The notes beneath the pieces are model-generated. The model searched no databases. It had not been told where the DNA came from and was given only the letters and a program-made list of their open reading frames with translations. Below are positions 17,073-26,854 of a stretch of 49,519 nucleotides of DNA, one piece after another (the first letter of the stretch is position 1; the number at the start of each line of letters is the position of its first letter). The DNA lies in the NCBI GenBank assembly GCA_015056155.1, contig SVGU01000010.1, positions 1 to 49,519 on the forward strand, written 5' to 3'. Position numbers and translations under genes: made by a program. Origin of the DNA: Clostridiales bacterium. GTDB lineage: Bacteria > Bacillota > Clostridia > Christensenellales > Aristaeellaceae.

Positions 17073-19701
17073 GATCGTTGCTCCTTTTCTGCTTCAGGAT
17101 CTGCAGGATGCCTTTGGGGCCGTTGATCAGCAGCACCTGCAGGAATGTGGCGGCCTTCTTGCGCAGCGTCCGGGCGGGGCCCTTTTCCGGCATGGGCACG
17201 AAGGCGGTTTGATAGATCTGCGGCGAGCCCTCTGCGGCGTTCAGCTGGCGGCTGACGGCCATGTGCTCCCGGATGGTCCGCAGCATGACGGCCTGCGCGT
17301 TGGTCAGCACCATCGGCGGCACATTGCGTACCTGATCGTCGAAGATGCGCTGCCACACGGCGCGCTGGTCGATCATCAGGCGGCGCTCGACATGCTCCCG
17401 CGCCTGTGCGCCGAGGCTGCGGCGGAGCGCGGCGTCGCTGAGCAGGCGGATCAGCGCATTCCCGGCGGCATACACGTCGCCCGGGCGCACCGACAGGTGG
17501 CCGCCGCCCTGCAGGACGGTGAGGTAGGGCATGTCATAGGTGACCACGGGCACGCCGAAGGTCATGGCCTCGGCCATGGTGAGGCTGAAGCCCTCGTAGC
17601 TGCTGGTGCACAGGAAGACGTCCGCCTGCCGGTAGTATTCGCGCAGGTCCTGCCGGAAGCCGACCAGCTCCACCTTGCCGGCCAGACCGCTGGCGATGAT
17701 CTGCCCGCGCAGGGTGCCCATCAGCGCGTCGTCGCCGCCGCCGAGCATGATCAGGCGCGCGTCCGGCACGTGCTGGGTGACGTGCTGCATGATGGCGATG
17801 GCGTCCATGGGGCGCTTCTCGGGGGAGATGCGCCCGGCCCAGAGGATCGTGCGGCCGGTCAGCGGGCTGCAGACGGCGGTCTTCGGGTCGTAGGTCAGGG
17901 GGTTCACGGTCGTGTAGACGCGGGCGTTCACCTGCGACCAGTACTGCCGGTCCGCTTCGGACAGGGCGATCACCCCGTCCGCCAGCGCGTACACATCCGG
18001 CAGGCACATGAACCGGTCGAACATCGTCTTTTCCAGCAGCGGCATGGTGAACACGCTGTGGGTGTGCACCAGGAAGCGTACGCCGGCGCTGCGGACGGCC
18101 AGGAGGACAAAGAGGATCATCGGGTCCGCCCAGGCGTGGGTGACGAACAGATCGCACAGCCGTGCCGCGTGCACCAGCTCCCGGATGTGCTGTCGGCGGG
18201 ATTCGCCGTTGAGGTGGTCGAAGGCGGGGATCACCCGGCGCACCACGCCCTCGGGCAGGGGATAATCCGCCTCTGTCGGCTCGGTCGAGGTGATCAGCAC
18301 CACCTCGCGGCCCATCTGCACCCACAGGCGGATCAGCGCCGCAGCGGTCTGCTGTACGCCGCCGCCGTGCAGGCTGTGGTAATACACGCCGATGCGCTTC
18401 ACCGGCCCGGTGCGCACGTGCATCTCGAGCCCCTGCAGCGCCGCGGCCCATTCCGGCATGAGCATCAGGTCGGTCTCCGCCAGCGCAGATGCGACGGCCG
18501 GGCCGCCGAAGGCGTCGCTGAGCACATCCCACACCAGCCGCCGGTCATACCGGGCGGTCAGCTGGCGGATGGCCTCGGGCAGGGGGGACTTCGTCCCTTT
18601 TCCGCTCTTCGTCTCTTTTCTGCTCTTCGTCCCGGCTTCATCCTCCGCTTCGTCCGCCTCCGCGCTGCGGTCGTCCCACCTGCCGTCAAAGGACACGCCC
18701 TGCGGATTGCAGCGCAGCGCGTCCCGCAGGAGCGGCAGGGGCAGATAGCGGGTGCCCGGCGCGGGGGCGTAGCAGCGCAGGTTCATGTACAGCACGAGGG
18801 TATCGGGCAGCAGGGCGCTGTCCTGCCGGGCGGTGCTGACGTGGATGAGCGTCCGGGCGTATTTTGCTGCCTCGCCCCGGCGGTAGATCCAGGCGGGCGC
18901 GTGGTCCAGCAGCTCCTGCGTCCATGGGTCCTCCCCGCACATCTCCGCCGCGTCGAGGATGCTCTGCAGCCAGCGCACATCCACCCGCTGCTCGCGGATG
19001 ATCAGCGTGTTTTCGCCTGCGATGTCCGCGTGGTACCGCGCGTACATCCTCTGCAGGGCGGTCAGGAGCTTCCCCGGCTGCTGGGAGATGCTGTCCGGCT
19101 GCAGGTGCACATCCACCAGCGGACGTGCGTCCAGCATGACGAGGAACTGCCGGGCGACGCGGAGCATCAGGTCCCAGTCCTGCAGGCGCGGCAGCCCCTC
19201 GTCGAAGCGGACCGTGCGGAACACCTCTGCCCGGCCGAGGATGCACTGGGTGCTGCACAGGTTTTCCAGCAGCAGCTCCGCGTAGGTCAGCTCGCGGTTT
19301 TCCGCATTGGGCGGGAAGGCCTCCTGCACGCCGTCCCAGCGGACGCGGTTCATCGCGCAGGCGGTCACGTCCGCGCCCGTCTCCCTCAGGTAGGCCAGCT
19401 GGCTGGCGAGCTTGTCCTCGTGGAACACGTCGTCGCTGTCCTGGAAGGCGATGTACTCGCCCCGCGCCATATCGACGCCCCGGTTGCGGGCGGCGCAGGC
19501 GCCAACGTTCTCTGTCAGGTGCAGGTAGCGCACGCGGTCGTCGCGGATGTCCAGCACGGCGCTCTGCGTGCCGTCGTCGGAGGCGTCGTCCACCACGATG
19601 ACCTCGAGGTCGGCATGCGTCTGTATCAGGACGCTGTCGATGGCGCGCAGCAGCAGCTCGCGGCGGTTGCGGGTGGGGATGATTACGGAGATCAGAGGCA
19701 T
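17059..19701 (-). CDS. Bifunctional glycosyltransferase, GT2 fused to GT4
   Basis: 880 residues with two glycosyltransferase units. Residues 1-250 are a GT-A family 2 domain (PLISVIIPTRNRRELLLRAI, VVDDASDDGT, IAFQDSDD). Residues about 400-430 form a charged Lys/Thr/Ser/Glu linker. Residues 480-820 are a GT-B family 4 domain (YYHSLHGGGVQQTAA, LWAGRISPEKRP, SYEGFSLTMAEAMTFGVPVV with the E-x7-E motif). Such fusions build surface polysaccharides or teichoic-like polymers. ATG at 19701 is chosen since GT2 starts there and AAGGCGG lies upstream; the frame stays open upstream but runs through hairpin repeats. No transmembrane segment; a cytoplasmic, possibly membrane-associated enzyme. Followed, overlapping by 14 bp, by the nitroreductase. 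Confidence 0.9.
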   Translation of the reverse strand: MPLISVIIPTRNRRELLLRAIDSVLIQTHADLEVIVVDDASDDGTQSAVLDIRDDRVRYLHLTENVGACAARNRGVDMARGEYIAFQDSDDVFHEDKLASQLAYLRETGADVTACAMNRVRWDGVQEAFPPNAENRELTYAELLLENLCSTQCILGRAEVFRTVRFDEGLPRLQDWDLMLRVARQFLVMLDARPLVDVHLQPDSISQQPGKLLTALQRMYARYHADIAGENTLIIREQRVDVRWLQSILDAAEMCGEDPWTQELLDHAPAWIYRRGEAAKYARTLIHVSTARQDSALLPDTLVLYMNLRCYAPAPGTRYLPLPLLRDALRCNPQGVSFDGRWDDRSAEADEAEDEAGTKSRKETKSGKGTKSPLPEAIRQLTARYDRRLVWDVLSDAFGGPAVASALAETDLMLMPEWAAALQGLEMHVRTGPVKRIGVYYHSLHGGGVQQTAAALIRLWVQMGREVVLITSTEPTEADYPLPEGVVRRVIPAFDHLNGESRRQHIRELVHAARLCDLFVTHAWADPMILFVLLAVRSAGVRFLVHTHSVFTMPLLEKTMFDRFMCLPDVYALADGVIALSEADRQYWSQVNARVYTTVNPLTYDPKTAVCSPLTGRTILWAGRISPEKRPMDAIAIMQHVTQHVPDARLIMLGGGDDALMGTLRGQIIASGLAGKVELVGFRQDLREYYRQADVFLCTSSYEGFSLTMAEAMTFGVPVVTYDMPYLTVLQGGGHLSVRPGDVYAAGNALIRLLSDAALRRSLGAQAREHVERRLMIDQRAVWQRIFDDQVRNVPPMVLTNAQAVMLRTIREHMAVSRQLNAAEGSPQIYQTAFVPMPEKGPARTLRKKAATFLQVLLINGPKGILQILKQKRSNDHEHA

Positions 19702-19812
19702 GGTGTCACCGCCTTTTTCCGGTTTGCTTGGGTATGCTGCTTGATTCGACAGGAGGAGCGCTTTTTCCTTTATTCCGGGGGGAGATGCGCGGGGTGGGGC
19801 GGCGGGGAAATG

Positions 19813-19864
19813 AAAAAATCCCGAAACATACCCCTTTGTTGGTTGTGATGGGGTGTGTTTCGGG
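19813..19864 (-). terminator. Terminator downstream of uvrA
   Basis: A 15-bp stem (arms 19820-19834 and 19850-19864, one G-T pair) with a 15-nt loop; on the minus strand the stem is followed by ATTTTTT. It is about 170 bp past the uvrA stop. Confidence 0.75.
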
Positions 19865-19965
19865 AGAAGGATTCCTTTGGGGTTGAGCGGGCTGTTTCTA
19901 CGAATCCTTCGGATTCGTGAAAGGCGCGTGGGGGTTTGCGCTTGCGGGCGCGGGGTCTCCGACGG

Positions 19966-20009
19966 GGAGGGGCGCCGCCCCTCCACCCCGCAAGGGGTTT
20001 CACCCCTTG
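19966..20009 (-). repeat. Two-hairpin element, minus orientation
   Basis: Read on the minus strand: hairpin 1 CAAGGGGT-GAA-ACCCCTTG (20009-19991), preceded by GGGT, then hairpin 2 GGAGGGGC-GGC-GCCCCTCC (19984-19966). Same architecture as 23553-23596 and 47478-47521. Confidence 0.75.
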
Positions 20010-20032
20010 ACCCGTTTTCCCGCATCCTTTGC

Positions 20033-22861
<2,829 letters not shown>

Positions 22862-22895
22862 GATAATGTACCTCTGCGGATGGAGTATCGGGGCT

Positions 22896-22924
22896 ATTAT
22901 AGCACGTTTGTTCCCGTTACACAA
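22896..22924 (-). promoter_or_regulatory. Promoter of uvrA with probable SOS box
   Basis: Minus strand TTGTGT (22919-22924), 17-bp spacer, TATAAT (22896-22901) with an extended -10 TGC. Within the spacer, GGAACAAACGTGCT (22914-22901) matches the Gram-positive LexA site CGAACRNRYGTTYG at 11 of 14, so SOS control is likely. Confidence 0.65.
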
Positions 22925-22941
22925 GGCGAACACGCGAATTT
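22922..22941 (-). promoter_or_regulatory. 20-bp upstream element shared with recA
   Basis: CAAGGCGAACACGCGAATTT on the plus strand, identical at 19 of 20 positions to 40878-40897 upstream of recA. In both promoters it begins 21 bases from the end of the -10 box and its edge forms the first half of the -35 box. Confidence 0.6.
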
Positions 22942-23007
22942 CTGCATGGCCTCCATACAGGAAAGGATACCCGGGAAAGCGCAAGCTGAAGCAGAAAAAG
23001 CGCGAAG

Positions 23008-23050
23008 CGAAAAGCAAAAGCCGCACCGAGCGACAGCGCAGCGGTGCGGC
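23008..23050 (-). terminator. Terminator-like hairpin beyond the HAD gene
   Basis: On the minus strand GCCGCACCG (23050-23042) pairs with CGGTGCGGC (23028-23020) and is followed by TTTTGCTTTT. It lies 560 bp downstream of the HAD phosphatase stop; a transcript of that operon would cross the long hairpin element before ending here. The rest of 22942-23146 shows no supported gene. Confidence 0.5.
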
Positions 23051-23146
23051 CAAATAGAGATGAAAATGGATAGCCGCCCAGCGGCCAAAACAAGCGCCCC
23101 GGAAAGCACCATAGGCAAAGGAAAAAAAGCTAAACACGTTTCAGCC

Positions 23147-23610
23147 GCAGTAACTCCCGTACCCCACCGCAGGGGGTCTTCGACCTGCTTATCCGGCCGC
23201 CTCCCACTACATCAAGGATGAAGACCGGTATGGGCGACGCGAGAACTCTGCGAGCTCAGCTCGCAGATGACTGCGGTCATCGCTAGAAAACCGGCGCTGA
23301 CTACGCTCGGCTATTGCAAGCAATAGCTCTCGCTAGTCGGGCAAAGCCCTCCCTTGCCGAGCCAAAGCGCGCGCAACAAGATGCACAAGCCTTCGTCCCC
23401 ACGCTGCACGTCAGAGCAGCCGTGATCCGCCGTGCTCTGCACGGCGGGCGCACAACTCCGGCTGGCGTTGCCGCACGAGTGCGTCGCGGGGCGTCTGTCA
23501 CGCCCCGTGCCCCCCGCAAAGGAAAAGCCAACAAACACTCCCCAAAACGGGTCAAGGGTCGAAGACCCTTGCAGGGTCCCGGGACAGAGTCCCGGGCCGC
23601 CGGAGGCCCA
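23147..23610 (+). repeat. Multi-hairpin dispersed element, copy A
   Basis: About 464 bp, clearly similar along its length to 30371-30820 in the same orientation. It consists of successive hairpins: CTGCGAGC-TCA-GCTCGCAG (23248-23266), GATGAC-TGCG-GTCATC, GCTATTGC-AA-GCAATAGC, GGGC-AAA-GCCC, a 9-bp stem at 23427-23447, GGGGCGT-CTGTC-ACGCCCC (23488-23506), CAAGGGTC-GAA-GACCCTTG (23553-23571) and CCCGGGAC-AGA-GTCCCGGG (23578-23596). Reading frames through it shift between copies, and no ribosome binding site is seen, so it is not protein coding. No terminal inverted repeat, target duplication or transposase is visible. Confidence 0.85.
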
Positions 23611-23612
23611 CG

Positions 23613-24422
23613 TCACATCCCCAGTTCCCGCAGTGCCTGAGCGATGCCGTCGTCGTCGTTGGAGGCGGTCACGAGGGAGGCGGCGCGTTTTACTTCGGGG
23701 ACGGCGTTGCCCATGGCGATGCTGTGGGGGTAGCGGGTCAGCATGGGCAGGTCGTTCAGGTCGTCGCCGAAGACGGCGATCTCGTCGGGGGAGAGGGACA
23801 GGGCGGTGCGGATGGCTTCGACGCCGGTGAGCTTGCTGACGTGGCTGGCGGCGGCCTGGATGGTCCGGCCCTGGTCGGTCAGGTACAGACTCACCCGGTC
23901 GCCGACGCTGCGCCGGAGATCCTCCAGCAGGGCAGGGGGCAGGAGCGTCACGGAATCGACCAGGTTTTCGTGGAAGAAGAGCATCTTCACCGTGCGGCGG
24001 AGCGCGTTTTCATTCAGCGGGATGATGTTCTCCTCCGTCGTGCCCCAGGGACCCCAGACGCTCCGGGGCAGGCTGAAATTGAAGGCATGCGCGCCGTCGT
24101 CCATGTGCAGGGAGATGCGCACGCCGTGCTGCCCGGCGAGGGCGGCGCAGGTGCGGACGGCGTCGGGGTCGATGTGCGCCCAGCGGCTGCGCCCGTCCAG
24201 CATGACGCAGGCGCCGTTGGAGAAGACGCCACCGTCAAAGAGGGCGAGATCCTCTCCGGTCCAGTCCAGCGTCTGGTCCAGCCGGGGAGAGCGGCCCGTG
24301 GCGATATACACGCGCACGCCGCGCCGGCGGCAGGCCAGCAGCGCCTCCCGGGTGGAGGGGGCGATCGTCTTGCCGCTGGTCAGGAGCGTGCCGTCCAGAT
24401 CGAAGAAAAGCGCTTTGATCAT
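23613..24422 (-). CDS. HAD-superfamily Cof-type phosphatase
   Basis: 269 residues. Motif I DLDGT near the N-terminus (FFDLDGTLLTSGKTI), motif II region IATGRSPR, motif III Lys in the C-terminal part, and motif IV FGDDLNDLPML; the large C2-type cap between motifs II and III marks the Cof/YidA subfamily. These act on small phosphorylated metabolites such as sugar phosphates or flavin precursors; substrate not readable. It begins 9 bp after the flavodoxin-like gene stop and likely shares the promoter at 25093. The stop abuts repeat copy A. Confidence 0.92.
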   Translation of the reverse strand: MIKALFFDLDGTLLTSGKTIAPSTREALLACRRRGVRVYIATGRSPRLDQTLDWTGEDLALFDGGVFSNGACVMLDGRSRWAHIDPDAVRTCAALAGQHGVRISLHMDDGAHAFNFSLPRSVWGPWGTTEENIIPLNENALRRTVKMLFFHENLVDSVTLLPPALLEDLRRSVGDRVSLYLTDQGRTIQAAASHVSKLTGVEAIRTALSLSPDEIAVFGDDLNDLPMLTRYPHSIAMGNAVPEVKRAASLVTASNDDDGIAQALRELGM

Positions 24423-24431
24423 GGCCGTGCC

Positions 24432-25049
24432 TCAGCGGATGAAGTTCGTCCACATGCCGGGCTCCCGCTCGGGCAGACCGAACTGCTCCCGGCCCAGCGC
24501 GATGGACTTCATCAGGAAGACCATGTTCCGTGCAAGGGTGCGCATCGTCTGCATGCCCTCGGCGTCCTGCGCTGCCTCGCCCGGCGCGCCGCCGTGGACG
24601 CTGTTCCAGTACTGGCTGGAGGCGACCGGCATGCCGGAGATGGTGAAGAACTTGTTCAGCTCGTCAAAGGTGGAGGAGCATCCGCCCCGGCGGGCGACGG
24701 CCACGGAGGCGCCGACCTTCATCGTCTTGGGGAAGCGGGTCGAGTAGAACATCCGCTGCAGATAGGCCACCAGCGTGGCATTGGCGGAGGCGTAGTACAC
24801 CGGGCTGGCCGCGACGACGCCGTCGGCATCGCGGAATCTCTCCGCCGTTTCGTTCACCAGATCGTCAAAGACGCATTTGCCCAGCTTCCGGCAGGAGCCG
24901 CAGGCCACGCAGCCGCGGATCGCCTGATTGCCGACGTGGATGATCTCTGCCTCCACGCCCTCCGCTGCGAAAATCTTTGCCATTTCCTCCAGCGCAAGGG
25001 CCGTGTTGCCATTCTGGCGCGGGCTGCCGTTCAGGAGAAGTACCTTCAT
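24432..25049 (-). CDS. Flavodoxin-fold NAD(P)H-dependent reductase
   Basis: 205 residues of the NADPH-dependent FMN reductase family. N-terminal phosphate-binding LLLNGSPRQNGNT, a Cys pair segment RGCVACGSCRKLGKC found in iron-sulfur-flavoprotein-like relatives, and ASPVYYASANATLVAYLQRM over the flavin. Likely reduces quinones or other acceptors with bound FMN. ATG 25049 follows GAGGTGC; a longer frame upstream runs through the promoter, so it was not used. First gene of a two-gene unit with the HAD phosphatase. Confidence 0.9.
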   Translation of the reverse strand: MKVLLLNGSPRQNGNTALALEEMAKIFAAEGVEAEIIHVGNQAIRGCVACGSCRKLGKCVFDDLVNETAERFRDADGVVAASPVYYASANATLVAYLQRMFYSTRFPKTMKVGASVAVARRGGCSSTFDELNKFFTISGMPVASSQYWNSVHGGAPGEAAQDAEGMQTMRTLARNMVFLMKSIALGREQFGLPEREPGMWTNFIR

Positions 25050-25092
25050 GTTCGCTGCACCTCGTTTTCCTTTTTTGTGGTCCGATGCTTCC

Positions 25093-25121
25093 ATTGTACA
25101 TGGGCAGGCAATGCCGGTCAA
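25093..25121 (-). promoter_or_regulatory. Sigma-A promoter of the reductase-HAD operon
   Basis: Minus-strand TTGACC (25116-25121), 17-bp spacer, TACAAT (25093-25098). Confidence 0.75.
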
Positions 25122-25142
25122 GTTTTTTTCCGGCGCGCCCCC

Positions 25143-25171
25143 TTGACAAGTCCGTTGCCGGATGATATCAT
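25143..25171 (+). promoter_or_regulatory. Sigma-A promoter of the 25223 gene
   Basis: TTGACA (25143-25148), 17-bp spacer, TATCAT (25166-25171). Divergent from the promoter at 25093-25121, with only about 20 bp between their -35 boxes. Confidence 0.75.
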
Positions 25172-25222
25172 ACATATGAATAGACGCTCACATGATACAA
25201 GGAAGAAAGAGGATGGTTGACG

Positions 25223-25717
25223 ATGAAGGAACGCAAGCACCTGTCGGTCTGGGGCGTGGGGCCGGCCTATGCGGTGATCTGCGGGCTGCTGACGGCGGCG
25301 GGGATCATCGCGCGGAACCTGGGCTGGCTGGATTCGGGGGCGGCGCCCGAGCTGGAGGTGCCGATGACGGTGCTGGGTGCGGCGCTGATCGTGGCGGGCG
25401 TGGTGCTGTATCTGCAGGCGCACGTGCGGACGAAGCTCTTCGACCAGGTCAGGCAGAACCGGCTGATCACCACGGGGGTGTATGCGTGGGTGCGGAACCC
25501 GGTCTATTCGGGGGCGATGCTGCTGTGCACGGGGCTGCTGCTGATGGCGTACAACCTGTGGCTGCTGGTGCTGCCGCCGGTGATGTGGCTGCTGATGACG
25601 GGGATGCTGATGGCGACGGAGGAGAAATGGCTGCGCGAAATGTACGGGGAGGAGTACGTCGCCTACTGCGCCCGCGTCAACCGGTGCATCCCGTGGTTCC
25701 CGGCGAAGGAAGGCTGA
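25223..25717 (+). CDS. Isoprenylcysteine/phospholipid methyltransferase-like membrane protein
   Basis: 164 residues with four to five hydrophobic helices. The C-terminal half carries the ICMT/PEMT family pattern: LITTGVYAWVRNPVYSGAML, then after two helices EEKWLREMYGEEYVAYCARVNRCIP, where the EE...YxxY...R..IP signature contacts S-adenosylmethionine. Bacterial members are called methyltransferase family proteins and their substrates are mostly unknown. ATG 25223 is 10 nt after AAAGAGG; a TTG two codons earlier is possible. Single-gene unit with its own promoter and terminator. Confidence 0.85.
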   Translation: MKERKHLSVWGVGPAYAVICGLLTAAGIIARNLGWLDSGAAPELEVPMTVLGAALIVAGVVLYLQAHVRTKLFDQVRQNRLITTGVYAWVRNPVYSGAMLLCTGLLLMAYNLWLLVLPPVMWLLMTGMLMATEEKWLREMYGEEYVAYCARVNRCIPWFPAKEG

Positions 25718-25735
25718 GATGCGCCGGAACAGATA

Positions 25736-25774
25736 AACGCCCGCCGGGACACAGGACGTGTTCCAGCGGGCGTT
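25736..25774. terminator. Bidirectional terminator between 25223 gene and mrp
   Basis: Stem AACGCCCGC/GCGGGCGTT with an inner GGGACAC/GTGTTCC pairing; lies between convergent genes. The minus side is followed by TTTATC. Confidence 0.7.
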
Positions 25775-25789
25775 CGTGCGTTTGGGGGA

Positions 25790-26629
25790 TTATTCGATCA
25801 CGCGCTTGGGGCAGGCCATGACAGCCATGACCGCAGCGTCGATGGCGTCCATGCGGACGTCCTCCACGCGGCCGGCGTCGCAGGCGGCAGCGATGGCGGG
25901 ATCAATGGGCAGCTGGGCCAGCAGCGGGATGGAGTGCTTCATCGCGACCTCGACCGTCTTGCCCTCGCCGAAGGGGTAGAGCTTCTTGCCGCAGTCGGGG
26001 CAGGCCATGTAGGCCATGTTCTCCACGATGCCGATGACGGGGATGTTCATCATCTTGGCCATGTTGACGGCCTTCTCGACGATCATGCCCACCAGCTCCT
26101 GCGGGCTGGCGACGATGATGATGCCGTCCACGGGCAGGGACTGGAACACGGTCAGCGGCACGTCGCCGGTTCCGGGAGGCATGTCGACGTACATGCAGTC
26201 CACATCGCCCCAGCAGACCTCGGACCAGAACTGCTTGACCGTACCGGCGATCAGCGCGCCGCGCCAGATGACCGGGTCGGTGGCGTTCTCCAGGATCAGG
26301 TTGATGGACATGAGCTTCACGCCGGTCTCGGTCTCCGGGGGCACCATGCCGTAGTCATTGCCGTAAACCGGCTCGTTCACGCCGAACATGCGGGGGATGG
26401 AGGGACCGGTGATGTCCGCATCCAGCACGGCGGCGCGCTTGCCCATGCGGGCGGTGGCGCTGGCCAGCAGGCCGGTGACGAGGGACTTGCCCACGCCGCC
26501 CTTGCCGCTCACCACGCCGATGACCTTGCGAACATCGCTGCCGGCGTTGGCAGGCGCAAGGAGGGAGGAGGGCTTCGCCTCAGAGCATTTGCTCGAGCAA
26601 TTGGAGCAATCGTGATTACATTCAGCCAT
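25790..26629 (-). CDS. mrp: Mrp/NBP35-family P-loop ATPase (Fe-S cluster carrier)
   Basis: 279 residues. Mrp proteins bind and hand over Fe-S clusters. The deviant Walker A is VSGKGGVGKSLV (about 42-53), switch I DADITGPSIPRMFG, Walker B-like YVDMPPGTGDVPLTVFQ, and the cluster-binding CPDC motif near 210 (YMACPDCGKKLYPFG). The N-terminus has an extra Cys cluster, CNHDCSNCSSKC, as in NBP35-like archaeal and clostridial members. ATG follows GAGGTG. No isc or suf genes adjoin. Assignment is firm. Confidence 0.95.
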   Translation of the reverse strand: MAECNHDCSNCSSKCSEAKPSSLLAPANAGSDVRKVIGVVSGKGGVGKSLVTGLLASATARMGKRAAVLDADITGPSIPRMFGVNEPVYGNDYGMVPPETETGVKLMSINLILENATDPVIWRGALIAGTVKQFWSEVCWGDVDCMYVDMPPGTGDVPLTVFQSLPVDGIIIVASPQELVGMIVEKAVNMAKMMNIPVIGIVENMAYMACPDCGKKLYPFGEGKTVEVAMKHSIPLLAQLPIDPAIAAACDAGRVEDVRMDAIDAAVMAVMACPKRVIE

Positions 26630-26734
26630 TGGAATACACCTCGTTGTTTTTGGGATTCCATATAGTATTCTACATCAGCGGCGTTTTTCCTGCCGGGGAA
26701 AGAAATTCCGGAAAAAAGAGGGAGTTTGCGGATG

Positions 26735-26765
26735 CAAAAGCGCCTGCACAGGAGCGTGCAGGCGC
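26735..26765 (-). terminator. Terminator of the 26855 gene
   Basis: Perfect 10-bp stem GCGCCTGCAC/GTGCAGGCGC (26740-26765) with 6-nt loop; on the minus strand followed by TTTTGC. Confidence 0.75.
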
Positions 26766-26854
26766 AGGAGCGTCCAGATAAGACAGGGCTGAAGTCCCGG
26801 CAATCCGCCGACGGCAAAAGGCGAAGCGAAGTGCGGCGGCTCTGCGCTTTTCCG

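Larger units (their letters stand above)
19702..20032. other. Intergenic region with uvrA terminator and hairpin elements
   Basis: 331 bp between the glycosyltransferase start and the uvrA stop. It contains a T-tailed 15-bp hairpin (19820-19864), a perfect ACGAATCC-TTC-GGATTCGT hairpin (19900-19918), and a copy of the two-hairpin element seen elsewhere in the window (19966-20009). No gene and no clear promoter for the glycosyltransferase was found. Confidence 0.7.

Noticed and set aside
19702..20025. N-terminal extension of the GT2-GT4 protein
   Set aside because: The extra residues are encoded by hairpin repeats and the uvrA terminator; GT2 domains begin at the chosen ATG.
22862..23137. N-terminal extension of uvrA to 23137
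   Set aside because: It crosses the promoter and SOS box; canonical UvrA starts at 22861 with a good binding site.
22936..23221. Plus-strand frame beginning [10 protein letters not shown] between uvrA and repeat A
   Set aside because: No ribosome binding site, runs through a hairpin and into the repeat; composition unlike the real proteins here.
23311..23616. Minus-strand frame of about 100 codons in repeat copy A, with a similar one in copy B (30535-30846)
   Set aside because: The two translations agree only in patches, other frames are equally open, there is no ribosome binding site, and the differences between copies preserve base pairing rather than codons.
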